Shown here: positions 17,361 through 26,626 of the stretch, one piece after another
How the letters are laid out: every line of letters begins with the position of its first letter
How positions within the stretch are numbered: the stretch's first letter is position 1
Assembly (NCBI RefSeq): GCF_014652515.1
Contig: NZ_BMYY01000002.1
Location: 451,450-515,449 of the forward strand
Origin: Bacterioplanes sanyensis
GTDB taxonomy: Bacteria > Pseudomonadota > Gammaproteobacteria > Pseudomonadales > Oceanobacteraceae
Direction: 5' to 3'
Length of the DNA stretch: 64,000 bases
Notes under the pieces: generated by a model
Seen by the model: only the letters and a program-made list of their open reading frames with translations
The model's database searches: none
What the model was told of the DNA's origin: nothing
Program-made: the position numbers and the translations under genes

Positions 17361-18285
17361 TAATGAGTTCTGCTGCGTTGTAGTGAGGGTTCAGCAGATA
17401 GCGCCCTAAACCAAAGCTGGCACTTTTGCCAATGTGAAGCCATTGCCCCAGCTGAAGCAAAGGCCACAGCTCATTGAGGTCGCCAGTTAACTCGATATTG
17501 CCGACGACCCCTCCGAGCGGCATGACCTGTTGCTGGCGGTTTGAGTAGCGTTGCCAGTCCAGCCATCGTAATTGGGTATGGGTATTTAGCCGCTGTGCCT
17601 GCTGTTTGAGGCGTTTAAAATCAACCCCTGGGTCTTGTGGGTTGCTGGAAGCCAGCGTGCTGTAGCGTCGTGCCAATGCCATCAATAATGCTGGCGCGGT
17701 TATCTGCTGTGGGCCAAGAATGCTGCCGTGTTGCTGTAAGCGTAGGGGGGTTAAAAAGCGTAGCCGTGCTTTGTTTGCCTGCTCGGTGGTGGGGTGGGAC
17801 ACTGTTTGCCAAGCATTAATTTGGCCACCAGGCTGGTAACACAGCTGTTCAGTGCTGGTGTCGTAAACGGCGTGCAACTGCATGGCAATATTATGCTTGC
17901 TTAAGCCACGCGCTAGGGCCTGCTCCCAGGCGAGAAATATAAGCGCTACTTGTTGCAATGCATCACCGAATAGCACCAAATTAAAGTGCCAATGCTCCCC
18001 CGCTGCTAACCTGCGCTGACCTGGATCGGGTGCTTCAATCACGTAAGTATTGCTACACAGCTGCGCATCGCGTCTTTCAAAAATACGCGTGTAGGGGCAG
18101 CCTGCGTACAATAAGCAGCCGTCGCAGCTGGGCTGTCGTGTCATGCAAGATAAGCGACGTAAAGCATGACCAAACGCACCGCGTAACATAGAGCCTGCAT
18201 ACAGCGGCAAGGTAAAATCTTGCGATGCTCGCACTTCGAAACGAAAGCGCGCAATGGGTAGGGGTTTTAGCAGTAGGGTACTCAT
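17317..18285 (-). CDS. cas6: Cas6 pre-crRNA processing endoribonuclease
   Basis: RAMP-fold protein cutting the repeat to give crRNAs with the ATTGAGAC handle. The 322-aa protein has a first RAMP domain starting RFRFEVRAS and LRGAFGHALRRLSC, a cluster of cysteines (CDGCLLYAGC), and a C-terminal PF10040-like domain with PLGGVVGNIELTGDL and the Gly-rich loop SASFGLGRYLL. The catalytic His is not obvious to me. It overlaps csm5 by 4 bases (ATGA) and card1 by 44 bases. Confidence 0.85.
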   Translation of the reverse strand: MSTLLLKPLPIARFRFEVRASQDFTLPLYAGSMLRGAFGHALRRLSCMTRQPSCDGCLLYAGCPYTRIFERRDAQLCSNTYVIEAPDPGQRRLAAGEHWHFNLVLFGDALQQVALIFLAWEQALARGLSKHNIAMQLHAVYDTSTEQLCYQPGGQINAWQTVSHPTTEQANKARLRFLTPLRLQQHGSILGPQQITAPALLMALARRYSTLASSNPQDPGVDFKRLKQQAQRLNTHTQLRWLDWQRYSNRQQQVMPLGGVVGNIELTGDLNELWPLLQLGQWLHIGKSASFGLGRYLLNPHYNAAELINDNPYSDRQCSAAG

Positions 18286-19910
18286 TCGACGTCCTTAAGC
18301 TGTTCCCATAAACGCTTGGCTGCCTTGGATTTTTTACGATTTATACTAAGGAAATCGAAAGTTTCCTTCATCAGGATCTTGGCATCAATTTGGTCGGGTC
18401 GCTGCCAACTGATGGCTTGATTGATCATTCTACTCAGCGCTTCAAATATCAGGTTGTTTGGTTGACCAGTGTTTTTTAGCTGAGGGTTTTGTTCAATAAA
18501 ATCACGTAACTGCGCTTGCAAACGTTGAGGCTCACTCATGTTTTCCAGTTCTTGCTGGCGCTGAGCCTTTTGTTGCTGTTGCTCTTCAATGGCTTTCTTT
18601 TGTTGCAGTTGCTCTTGCTGTTTGCGCTGTAGTTCTACTTTCGCCTCAGTCAACATTGCTTGTTTTTGGCGCGCTTCCTCTAGCTTTTGACGGGCTGGTT
18701 CACTGGCCGTGTTTAGAAGCTGTTGCAACGAAGCAATGGTTGTGTCATCGAACTCCACAACTACCCAGCCAAACGGCAACAACTCGGGGTCTTGCTTATG
18801 TTTAGCTGCTAGGCGGACCTCATTGGTGGTGCTTTGGTACTTAGAGTCTTGTCCTCTTGGAGTCATTATCTCGATGGAGCGTAAACCGTCGAGCGTCTTA
18901 TCGACTGCGCCAGAGTACTTACCCAGTCGCAACAGCATGGCCTGACCTTTATCTAAAGCTTGTTTGAAGTCGCTATCAGGGGCACATAGGGCTGTCATTA
19001 TCTCAACCCATGTCGAACTTAAATATCCCGCGTTTTTTCCAAGTTGTTGCAGTTCTTGTTGCAATTTGGGGAAATAGTAGCTGTTGCACTGCTCAGCTAA
19101 GGCTTTCAGGTGACTGGGAACCCTGTTTGAGTCTCGGCGCTCGTTATTTATATCTACAAAGCGTATATCGCCGCTGAAAGCTCTATGGCGCCAAGGGCTG
19201 ATGCATTCCAATAGGGTTTGTAGGGCTTTGGCTGTTTTTTTGGGATTGGGCACTCGGCGCTGGCTAACCGAGAACAATACTTCTGTTGCGATTAGGTTGT
19301 CTGGCTGTTGATAGCTGGCATCGCTGATCTTAAGGCGATAAAAAGGGTCTTGCTCAACGCTCTGGTAACTGAGTAGTTCTTTAGCTAGCTGGTTACTATT
19401 TTTACTTTTCTCAAATTTTTTATTATGTGTACTTTTCTCTTGCAGCCAATGAGCCATGCACGCAGTTCTGATGGCGCCTTTTAGCGCTGTACCCGTTAAT
19501 AGAGGCTGTTGTTTGAAAAGAGAGTAAGCACATCGAGCAATAGCCAATTGGTTGGTGATATTACGATTATCTTCCCGTTGAGCGATCTTACCTACTCGAT
19601 CTTCATACAACTGATTTACGCCTCTGCTCACAGGTATCAAGCGCTGCGAATAAGGCAGGAGTTGGTCCTTTTTACTATGAATAGTGCGCCGTACTTGTAG
19701 GATTTCTTCCGGCTTTCCTTCACCAATTAGGTCGGCCAGCTGCTCTAGCCCTGCTTGACCTAAGCCTTGATTGAGGCCCCCATCGCTTAGTGCATGAAGA
19801 TAGCCATCATCGATAACATAGTGAGTAGGGAGATAATCTTCGCCTGCGCCCAAATGTAGAGGCCCTAGTACGCTAACGCGATAGCGATGAGTTGAGATAT
19901 TGGATTTCAT
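18282..19910 (-). CDS. csm5: Csm5, type III-A RAMP subunit with long coiled-coil insertion
   Basis: Caps the crRNA 3' end in the Csm complex. The N-terminus RYRVSVLGPLHLGAGEDY is the typical first RAMP strand; TGTALKGAIRTA is the Gly/Lys RAMP loop. Length is 542 aa, longer than most Csm5. The extra part is a charged, Gln-rich segment from about 390 to 450 (runs such as QQQQKAQRQQ) predicted to be coiled coil, followed by about 80 helical residues to the C-terminus. ATG at 19910 has GGAGGG upstream and overlaps the csm4 stop (ATGA); a TTG two codons earlier is less likely. Confidence 0.88.
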   Translation of the reverse strand: MKSNISTHRYRVSVLGPLHLGAGEDYLPTHYVIDDGYLHALSDGGLNQGLGQAGLEQLADLIGEGKPEEILQVRRTIHSKKDQLLPYSQRLIPVSRGVNQLYEDRVGKIAQREDNRNITNQLAIARCAYSLFKQQPLLTGTALKGAIRTACMAHWLQEKSTHNKKFEKSKNSNQLAKELLSYQSVEQDPFYRLKISDASYQQPDNLIATEVLFSVSQRRVPNPKKTAKALQTLLECISPWRHRAFSGDIRFVDINNERRDSNRVPSHLKALAEQCNSYYFPKLQQELQQLGKNAGYLSSTWVEIMTALCAPDSDFKQALDKGQAMLLRLGKYSGAVDKTLDGLRSIEIMTPRGQDSKYQSTTNEVRLAAKHKQDPELLPFGWVVVEFDDTTIASLQQLLNTASEPARQKLEEARQKQAMLTEAKVELQRKQQEQLQQKKAIEEQQQQKAQRQQELENMSEPQRLQAQLRDFIEQNPQLKNTGQPNNLIFEALSRMINQAISWQRPDQIDAKILMKETFDFLSINRKKSKAAKRLWEQLKDVE

Positions 19911-20917
19911 TGGCAACCCTCCCTAATGCCGTCGAAATGTATTGGCAGAATAGGGCTGTACCCTTGCTGAACTGTATCAGGATGACAAACAGATAGTTCG
20001 CTTAGCCCTTGACCACAAAATAGTGATGATTGCGCATTCACTGGGGTCAACAAAGCGCCAGTATCTGCTAATAGAACCGGATTCTTCCACGGAACAAAGT
20101 TGTTTGGACTTTTTCCCCCTGCAGCAGCACCGTGTTTACCAAACCGAACATGTACGTCATAAAAGCAGTTCTGCGCTTGCCAGCCATGACCTTGTGAATC
20201 GTGCCAGTTTTGTGGTGCACAAGGTGCCAGCGTTAACCAACTATTAGCTTCTTGAGGAACTGGCTCTGTTGAAAACTGTTCAGCGTCGACCACTTCGAAT
20301 CGTCCACAGCCGGTACTGGCGTCTTTGCCGTAGCCGAACTGACCAATAGCAGTGAGTATTTGCTTCAGTTGATCAATAGTAATACGGCTATCGAGTACTG
20401 CATAAATATCCATGACCAGCTCTGGGTGGTACCAAGTAAGGCCTCTTTCGTAGGGGGCAAAGCCATCTTCACCCCGGCCGGTTGTGCCAGTCAGGCGATT
20501 AATACTATTGTGGGTTCTTATGCTGTGTTGCCAAAGTGGGGCGCTGGTATTCTTTCCTGATATCAGTAACTCGTCGTCACGGCATAAAAACTCATTCCAT
20601 AGTGATACGGGTTGATGCACATCCTTTAGGGGCAACCAATGATGTTTTATCGCTTGCTTGCGTTGTGTGATCGCGGTGGAGTGATAACCGAAAAAATGCA
20701 GTGGCAAAGCCGGACGTGGAAGATAGCTACTCGGAAATGCATCAGACAAAACAAGAAAAGGCTGTGCGTTTAAATAACCATCAAGCCAACGAACTAGCTG
20801 TTGGGATGATTGCTCGGCAACCATCTGGCAACACATGCCAAATAATGTGTCTCCACGCAGAGGTGTGACAAAAGGACTACGCGGTCGAATACGCAAGCGA
20901 TACATTTGGTGGCTCAT
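19907..20917 (-). CDS. csm4: Csm4, type III-A RAMP subunit
   Basis: Binds the crRNA 5' handle and bridges to Cas10. The N-terminus YRLRIRPRSPFVTPLRGDTL with FGMCCQMV resembles the family's first RAMP domain, and GQFGYGKDASTGCGRFEV is the conserved glycine-rich loop. 336 aa is normal. Overlaps csm5 by 4 bases, and 9 bases separate it from csm3. Confidence 0.88.
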   Translation of the reverse strand: MSHQMYRLRIRPRSPFVTPLRGDTLFGMCCQMVAEQSSQQLVRWLDGYLNAQPFLVLSDAFPSSYLPRPALPLHFFGYHSTAITQRKQAIKHHWLPLKDVHQPVSLWNEFLCRDDELLISGKNTSAPLWQHSIRTHNSINRLTGTTGRGEDGFAPYERGLTWYHPELVMDIYAVLDSRITIDQLKQILTAIGQFGYGKDASTGCGRFEVVDAEQFSTEPVPQEANSWLTLAPCAPQNWHDSQGHGWQAQNCFYDVHVRFGKHGAAAGGKSPNNFVPWKNPVLLADTGALLTPVNAQSSLFCGQGLSELSVCHPDTVQQGYSPILPIHFDGIREGCQ

Positions 20918-20926
20918 ATCGCCTCC

Positions 20927-21643
20927 TTACCGCTGTGCCGTTGCAAATGGGTCGGTGCGGTTGAATCGTTCGCTGATATCTTCACCGTTTAGCTGCAAGC
21001 CGATAAACTTAACCTTACCGTACCCTCGAGACCCTGAACCGCCTAGGCCGTCGAGTTCAAGCAGTTTTAGGCCTACCAGGATTTCATCTAATAAGTCTTC
21101 GTTGTCGATGACTTTGTAGGATAGTCGGAAGTCAAATTCGGCGCCCTCTGGTACTCGCTCGACCTGTCGAGGGTGCTCTGCTTTGCCACTGATACGATTA
21201 ATCACATTTTCACTTTTGGCCTCTGTAAGCAGCTCTTCGGGTTGACGTTGATCTAGCCAATCTTGCTTGAGAGCACAATCCCAGAACGACAGCCGTGTTG
21301 GGCCAATTTCCTTGACAATTTCGCTGTCGGCATCACCGGAGAGCCCAAACAAACGCGCGATCGCATCAGCCCGCTGGCGCTTATCACCTTTAAATTCTGC
21401 TAGTTTTTCTGCCGATAGCGGCCCACCCTGGCAGTCTACAACGACGCCACAACGCCATTCGAGCATGCTACGCATTTTTCCCTTAATACTGGAGCCTGGA
21501 ATGTAGGGTGCTAGCGTATAGGGATGTTTAAGCACTGGGTTATCAATGCCACCAATCTGCATTTCACTGGCATTGCCACCGATTCTTAGCCCAGTCACCA
21601 GCTCCAGTGTGGCGCTTAATGTAAAAATGTTGTTCAGTTGCAT
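20927..21643 (-). CDS. csm3: Csm3, type III-A backbone RNase subunit
   Basis: Forms the repeated backbone that cuts target RNA every six nucleotides. The family signature is clear: GLRIGGNASEMQIGGIDNPV with the catalytic Asp in GGID (about residue 34), then PYIPGSSIKGKMRSMLEW. Further family landmarks are LTEAKSENVINRISGKAEHP and LGGSGSRGYGKV near the C-terminus. The Asp is intact, so target RNA cleavage should occur. 238 aa, typical. Confidence 0.93.
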   Translation of the reverse strand: MQLNNIFTLSATLELVTGLRIGGNASEMQIGGIDNPVLKHPYTLAPYIPGSSIKGKMRSMLEWRCGVVVDCQGGPLSAEKLAEFKGDKRQRADAIARLFGLSGDADSEIVKEIGPTRLSFWDCALKQDWLDQRQPEELLTEAKSENVINRISGKAEHPRQVERVPEGAEFDFRLSYKVIDNEDLLDEILVGLKLLELDGLGGSGSRGYGKVKFIGLQLNGEDISERFNRTDPFATAQR

Positions 21644-21671
21644 AAGATATCCTTATTTTCGGGAACTGGGT

Positions 21672-22082
21672 TTACTTACCATGTACTTTGTAAAAGCCCA
21701 TAAACGCTTCAAAAAAAAGTTTGAAGCTGCGCAAAGAGTCTTTGTCGTTTACCTGGCTAAGGCAATGGCTGAACAGTGAGAAGAAGTTTTCATCAACCAG
21801 GTTGCGTCCTTTGGCATAGGCAACTTTTGCCTTCAGCATGCGAATCAGAGGTAGGAAGTTATTAAACTCATCGGCACTGCAGCGCCGGGACTTTTGCTCC
21901 CACATAAGGACTTCGTCATAGAATCGGCGCAGCTGGGTTGATTTATTGAACTCCCCTCGGGCCGATGCTACGACTTTGGCTTTTTCTTCGGCTATATCGG
22001 CGTAGAGATCTAAACTCGGCGACTTGATATCTATGTCATCCAATCTGATGTTGGTCGAAACTTCTCGCTTGCTTTGATTCAT
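21672..22082 (-). CDS. csm2: Csm2, type III-A small subunit
   Basis: Small alpha-helical subunit lining the Csm complex. The 136-aa protein has STQLRRFYDEVLMWEQK and IRMLKAKVAYAKGRNLVDE, both typical of Csm2, with the usual helical C-terminus ending FFEAFMGFYK. Position between cas10 and csm3 is canonical. Confidence 0.9.
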   Translation of the reverse strand: MNQSKREVSTNIRLDDIDIKSPSLDLYADIAEEKAKVVASARGEFNKSTQLRRFYDEVLMWEQKSRRCSADEFNNFLPLIRMLKAKVAYAKGRNLVDENFFSLFSHCLSQVNDKDSLRSFKLFFEAFMGFYKVHGK

Positions 22083-22091
22083 GCCAGTTCC

Positions 22092-24611
22092 TCAATCTCG
22101 GTGGCGGTACAAGTACATGGATACAGGAATACGATACGCCGACTTAAGTTTGGCAATGCCGTCGGCACCAATGGTTTGAACCAGTTTTTGATACAGCGCA
22201 TCGCGATCCTGTTGGCTGGAATTAAGGGTGCTTAAATGACGGATAGTTCGATAGCTTAAGCGTGAGCGCCATAGGCCAGATTCCGGTCTGTCCTGCTGCT
22301 CGGCAAGATCTATCAGTTCCAATAGCTGGTAGAAATATCCCGTCGACAGTTGAGCGGAGTCTGCGAGTTCAATTAACACCTGCGCGGCTTGATCGACTTG
22401 ATGGTAGTCGTCCCAGTGAATAGTCTGGGATAATAATCGCAGTGCATTTTTTATACGATCACCATGATGGTAAGCTTTTGCTTCCATCAGAGCGCTTTCG
22501 CCAAGCCTAGCCAGTTGTGGGATCGGAGTGGTTGGCTTGCACATGGCAATGCCTGCGGAGAAGGTGATCTTCTCGTTGTTGGCAGTGTATTCTCTAAATG
22601 ATTGGCGCAACTCGGCAGCGAGCAAAATTAAACTGTGCCAAGGGCCTATAAGAAAGAAGTCGTCACCACCGGCGAATACGGTGTAGGTGTTAGGGTACTT
22701 TTCGGCACACAAAGCGGGCAGATAGAGAGAGAAAAAAGCGTTAACCTGGCGAGACAATGCTGTCATGGTCGCTAAGCTAGGGTGCTGCAGACCGTGCTGA
22801 AATAGCCAGCCTAGATTGTCCACGTCGCCTTTTAACACTCCCAAGCCGACGGTACCTCGATACGGCTTGGTAGCGTTGCTGGTTAGTTGTCGATCGTCAC
22901 GAGCAATGTGACTAAACTCTTTTATATCGCCTTCCTGCCCAGGTTGCTCTGGTGGTGCTAAATCGTCGTAACGTGGTGAAGTTAGGTCTGCTGCTGACAG
23001 TGTGGCAACATAGCCGTTGATGGCTCGTCGAGCATAGCCATTCCAGCTGACTTGGTGAGTATCTGATGCTAAAGAAAAATCAAACAGTCGCCGAAGATTG
23101 CCATGCTGAGCTTCGTGGCTAAATTGTCCCGATGATTCCTCATCGCTGATAAACCGCATGTGATAACCGAATAGACTAACTTCCAGCTGTGTACCACGTA
23201 GTTTGGATCGTGTAATGGCCAAGCGTTCGGCTTTACCGCCAATTCTGCGCCCAATTTCTATTTGATCATGGGCCAGTGGTGATACATTCAAGCCTTCGCT
23301 GGCGCTGCTGGCGGTTGTTATTGCTGAGCTCGCAGCACCTTTGCCAGTAATCGGACAAACGACCCCACCGTGACTTTGAATCTGTTGCACATAATCCGGT
23401 AACACGGCATTGGGAGCTTCGTTGGTACAGAGGTTCAAGCGCTGTACCTTGCTGATGGCTAATGCTTCAAACAGCTGTTGAAGTAGGCCTGGAAACTGGC
23501 CAGTTTCCTTTATGAACTGTCTTTTACCGGCGGTTACTGTGGCTAGGCCTAGCCCAGATTCGCCGTAGCAATGTTGTAAAAACCAATCATTAAATATCGC
23601 TTGAACTCGAGCAATGGAGTGGCGTGATTGCTCGGTATTGGCGGCAAGTATCAAGAACTTACCAGCAGCGTTAATAATCTGACTGGATGAGGGTAGGTTT
23701 AGAGACTCTAAGAGCTTTAAAGCGGCGCATTCAGTGATTAGTGACACATATTGTGATCTGCCCCTAAGCAGTCTAGCGGCGTGCTTAGTTGTTTCGGCAC
23801 CCTGAGCAAAAATAAAGGGTTGGATACCAAAAAAGTCACCTTGAATCAGTAAAAATTCAGAAGCCTTATCGCGTGCTTGCTCATTCTGACCTTTATCCGC
23901 CTGGCGGTTATGCCATAAGGCGACGGCAAAAGCTGCTGCAAGGCGACTGTGGTCATACAGCGAAGTATCTGAGCTGAAACGTGAAGGAATCGCCTGAGCA
24001 TACACCTGCCAGCAACTATCGAAATGATCCAACCACAAAGGTAATGAGTGCTGGTGACTGTTTGGAATCTTGGTAACAGCTTCAACAAAGTCCTGCCATA
24101 AAGTGGCGTAGCTAGCGGGAGTTGAGTTGGCTCTTTGAGGAAATATGCTCGCCGCAGACAAGGCGGTTGACGGGTAATGATAGTGGGCCGTATCCGATGA
24201 ATTGCCTATTTGCTCAAACAGGGTTGTTAAATGTGAAACTGCTTGAGTGGCGTTTTCTGGCGGTAGCTGTGTTACTCCCGCAGCTAGCGCAAAGGCTTCG
24301 CTGATAAGGTGCTCCAGCACTGAATCACTCCCACCCTGAGCTACACAAACAAAAGAATCTGATTCACTCAGTTGCCACCAGCTACTGAATGGTGCAGCGC
24401 TTTGATGCTGCTTAAATGGCAGGCTATCACGCAATTGTTGCAGTGCGGTCACGGTACACTCAGCTGCACTGCTCTGCGATGAAGGGTCATGTTTTGCTGA
24501 TTGATCTTGGGCGCGCCATGCGAATTCACCGATGGCTCGAGCATACACCGCTAAAGCAATGCACGAAGCTTGGTGTAGTGGCGAATCTTCGTTGATCGGG
24601 GCATCTGGCAT
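22092..24611 (-). CDS. cas10: Cas10 (Csm1): GGDD cyclase present, HD nuclease motif absent
   Basis: Large subunit of the Csm complex; on target RNA binding its Palm domain makes cyclic oligoadenylates. The Palm active site is intact: FAGGDDFFLIGP (GGDD near residue 648). The N-terminus aligns with the usual HD segment (LLHDIGKF-type), but here the text is LAVYARAIGEFAWRA, so His-Asp is replaced by Ala-Arg, and no second His motif follows. The ssDNase activity is therefore probably lost. A CPITGKGA segment at about 413 corresponds to the zinc region with only one Cys visible. 839 aa, GGAGA before ATG 24611. First gene of the seven-gene operon. Confidence 0.92.
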   Translation of the reverse strand: MPDAPINEDSPLHQASCIALAVYARAIGEFAWRAQDQSAKHDPSSQSSAAECTVTALQQLRDSLPFKQHQSAAPFSSWWQLSESDSFVCVAQGGSDSVLEHLISEAFALAAGVTQLPPENATQAVSHLTTLFEQIGNSSDTAHYHYPSTALSAASIFPQRANSTPASYATLWQDFVEAVTKIPNSHQHSLPLWLDHFDSCWQVYAQAIPSRFSSDTSLYDHSRLAAAFAVALWHNRQADKGQNEQARDKASEFLLIQGDFFGIQPFIFAQGAETTKHAARLLRGRSQYVSLITECAALKLLESLNLPSSSQIINAAGKFLILAANTEQSRHSIARVQAIFNDWFLQHCYGESGLGLATVTAGKRQFIKETGQFPGLLQQLFEALAISKVQRLNLCTNEAPNAVLPDYVQQIQSHGGVVCPITGKGAASSAITTASSASEGLNVSPLAHDQIEIGRRIGGKAERLAITRSKLRGTQLEVSLFGYHMRFISDEESSGQFSHEAQHGNLRRLFDFSLASDTHQVSWNGYARRAINGYVATLSAADLTSPRYDDLAPPEQPGQEGDIKEFSHIARDDRQLTSNATKPYRGTVGLGVLKGDVDNLGWLFQHGLQHPSLATMTALSRQVNAFFSLYLPALCAEKYPNTYTVFAGGDDFFLIGPWHSLILLAAELRQSFREYTANNEKITFSAGIAMCKPTTPIPQLARLGESALMEAKAYHHGDRIKNALRLLSQTIHWDDYHQVDQAAQVLIELADSAQLSTGYFYQLLELIDLAEQQDRPESGLWRSRLSYRTIRHLSTLNSSQQDRDALYQKLVQTIGADGIAKLKSAYRIPVSMYLYRHRD

Positions 24612-24947
24612 GCAGCGTCTCCGTGCTGTGTGATCGATACAATTGACTCAGGAAGCGCTATGGCAAAACGGATCGACTCGTCGCTTCCATGACAAGGGAT
24701 ATAGAGTATTTGATCAGCAGCAAGATGCAATAGCTAAGCGGTGGTTTGTTCCCAGCTTAGGCTGACCAGAAAGAGTGGTTACTTAACGGGCCGCTATGGT
24801 TATGGCTATGCCGGCATATGTAACACCAGGTTACATCGGCAATGTATTGGACGAAATCTGTACAAAAATTGGACATTTAAGCCTTTTAGCTGACTTGGCG
24901 TGGTGGAGTAACAAACGCTCGTCTCTTTTAATTGCTGCATAGAAATC
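24612..24947. promoter_or_regulatory. Interval between cas10 and array 3, with inverted repeat
   Basis: No gene. It should hold the cas10 operon promoter, unless the operon is read from array 3, which runs in the same direction. A nested inverted repeat occurs at 24809-24841: TGCCG ... ATGTAAC-ACCAG-GTTACAT-CGGCA. The 7-bp inner arms are perfect with a 5-bp spacer, as expected for a regulator site or a hairpin. Confidence 0.45.
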
Positions 24948-26430
24948 AGATTAATCCCTTTATTGGCAGGGCGTGGTTTTAACGAACCAGCGGCTCAAGC
25001 AGGAGCGAGAGCGCAGTCTCAATCCCTTTATTAACAGGGCGTGGTTTTAACAAAGAAAGAAGCGGTAAAGGTTATTCATATATGTCTCAATCCCTTTATT
25101 AACAGGGCGTGGTTTTAACCAACAGTCAGGAGATTCTGATGATTGAGCTCACGTCTCAATCCCTTTGCTAGCAGGGCGTGGTTTTAACAATGAGTGCATA
25201 CGACGCAAGCGAACTAGCAGGTCTCAATCCCTTTATTAACAGGGCGTGGTTTTAACTGCACCGACTGGGCTGCTACGGGACCGTTGATGTCTCAATCCCT
25301 TTATTAACAGGGCGTGGTTTTAACCAAAAGCTGAAGTTCGAGGAATACATGCAGGCGGTCTCAATCCCTTTATTAGCAGGGCGTGGTTTTAACTATGGAT
25401 TAAGGATAAAACATGTCTGAAATCAAGTCTCAATCCCTCTATTAATAGGGCGTGGTTTTAACTGAGCTGGCCATGACCTACATCGAAACGCTTGAGTCTC
25501 AATCCCTTTATTAACAGGGCGTGGTTTTAACACGAAAGCTCGGCCATTGAAAGCGCGTTTCAAGTCTCAATCCCTTTATTAACAGGGCGTGGTTTTAACT
25601 TTAACCATTGAGAATCATGCTGCATTTAGTGGGTCTCAATCCCTTTATTAACAGGGCGTGGTTTTAACGATTACACAATCTGAATTAGATCTGATTATCG
25701 AGTCTCAATCCCTCTATTAACAGGGCGTGGTTTTAACGGTGATCACATCAAATGCGGTATCTATGAACAGTCTCAATCCCTTTATTAACAGGGCGTGGTT
25801 TTAACGGAACAGTGCAGGGTTATCGAATATCCGCGACACGTCTCAATCCCTTTATTAACAGGGCGTGGTTTTAACGGAAAAGATGTTAGGCCATGATCCG
25901 TACTACCTGGTCTCAATCCCTTTATTAACAGGGCGTGGTTTTAACGCACAGCTATCGGTGAACTAAATGGGCACCCAACAGTCTCAATCCCTTTATTAAC
26001 AGGGCGTGGTTTTAACGGCTGGATACAGCTTGAAGACAGCAGCCAAGACGTCTCAATCCCTTTATTAACAGGGCGTGGTTTTAACCCTAAAAAGAGGGTT
26101 TAAAGATGGAAAAGTTAAGTCTCAATCCCTTTATTAACAGGGCGTGGTTTTAACGTTCTGCGTGCGGAAGACGGCCTTCAAGCACTGTCTCAATCCCTTT
26201 ATTAACAGGGCGTGGTTTTAACGAATTTGCTGGGCGATATCGCGCTTGGTTAATGTCTCAATCCCTTTATTAACAGGGCGTGGTTTTAACAATAGGCTAC
26301 GGCTATAAGCTGAGCAATACTAAGTCTCAATCCCTTTATTAACAGGGCGTGGTTTTAACAGACGCACGCCGCTACATCTACTCGCTAGACGACAGTCTCA
26401 ATCCCTTTATTAACAGGGCGTGGTTTTAAC
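24948..26430 (-). CRISPR. CRISPR array 3: 22 repeats, 21 spacers
   Basis: Same 36-bp repeat. The left-most repeat is degenerate at its outer end (AGATTAATCCC), and the conserved leader lies at the right. Most repeats carry the TTAAC centre, as in the leader-proximal part of array 1. Transcription runs leftwards towards cas10. At least two spacers contain a ribosome site plus start codon on the plus strand (AAGGATAAAACATG; AGAGGGTTTAAAGATG), and others translate cleanly on that strand (NSQEILMIEL, DARRYIYSLDD), so crRNAs would be antisense to transcripts. Confidence 0.97.
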
Positions 26431-26626
26431 TCCATTGCCAAGAAAACAAGCAGTGAATCAATCACTTAAAGTGGTTAATTCTGCACCAAGTTGGTGCGCT
26501 GTTGTTGTCTGATTTTTGTACAGTTTGTTAAGGAGCTTAAGTATCGTACGTCAGGTCGACGTACTTGCCAAGTCCGCCCGGTTTATCTATGCCTGATTCT
26601 CCAGTTGCGGTGTTGAGGTGGCCTGT
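26431..26626. promoter_or_regulatory. Leader of array 3 and divergent adaptation-gene promoter region
   Basis: The first 30 bases match leaders 1 and 2 (TCCATTGCCAAGAAAACAAG onward), and weaker similarity continues to about 26540 (CTGCACCAA-TTGGTGCG, GTTGTCTG-TTTTTG, GAGCTTA). Beyond that, a perfect inverted repeat GTACGTC-AGGTC-GACGTAC (26546-26564) precedes the rightward cas2-cas1-cas2 genes and may be an operator. Confidence 0.7.
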
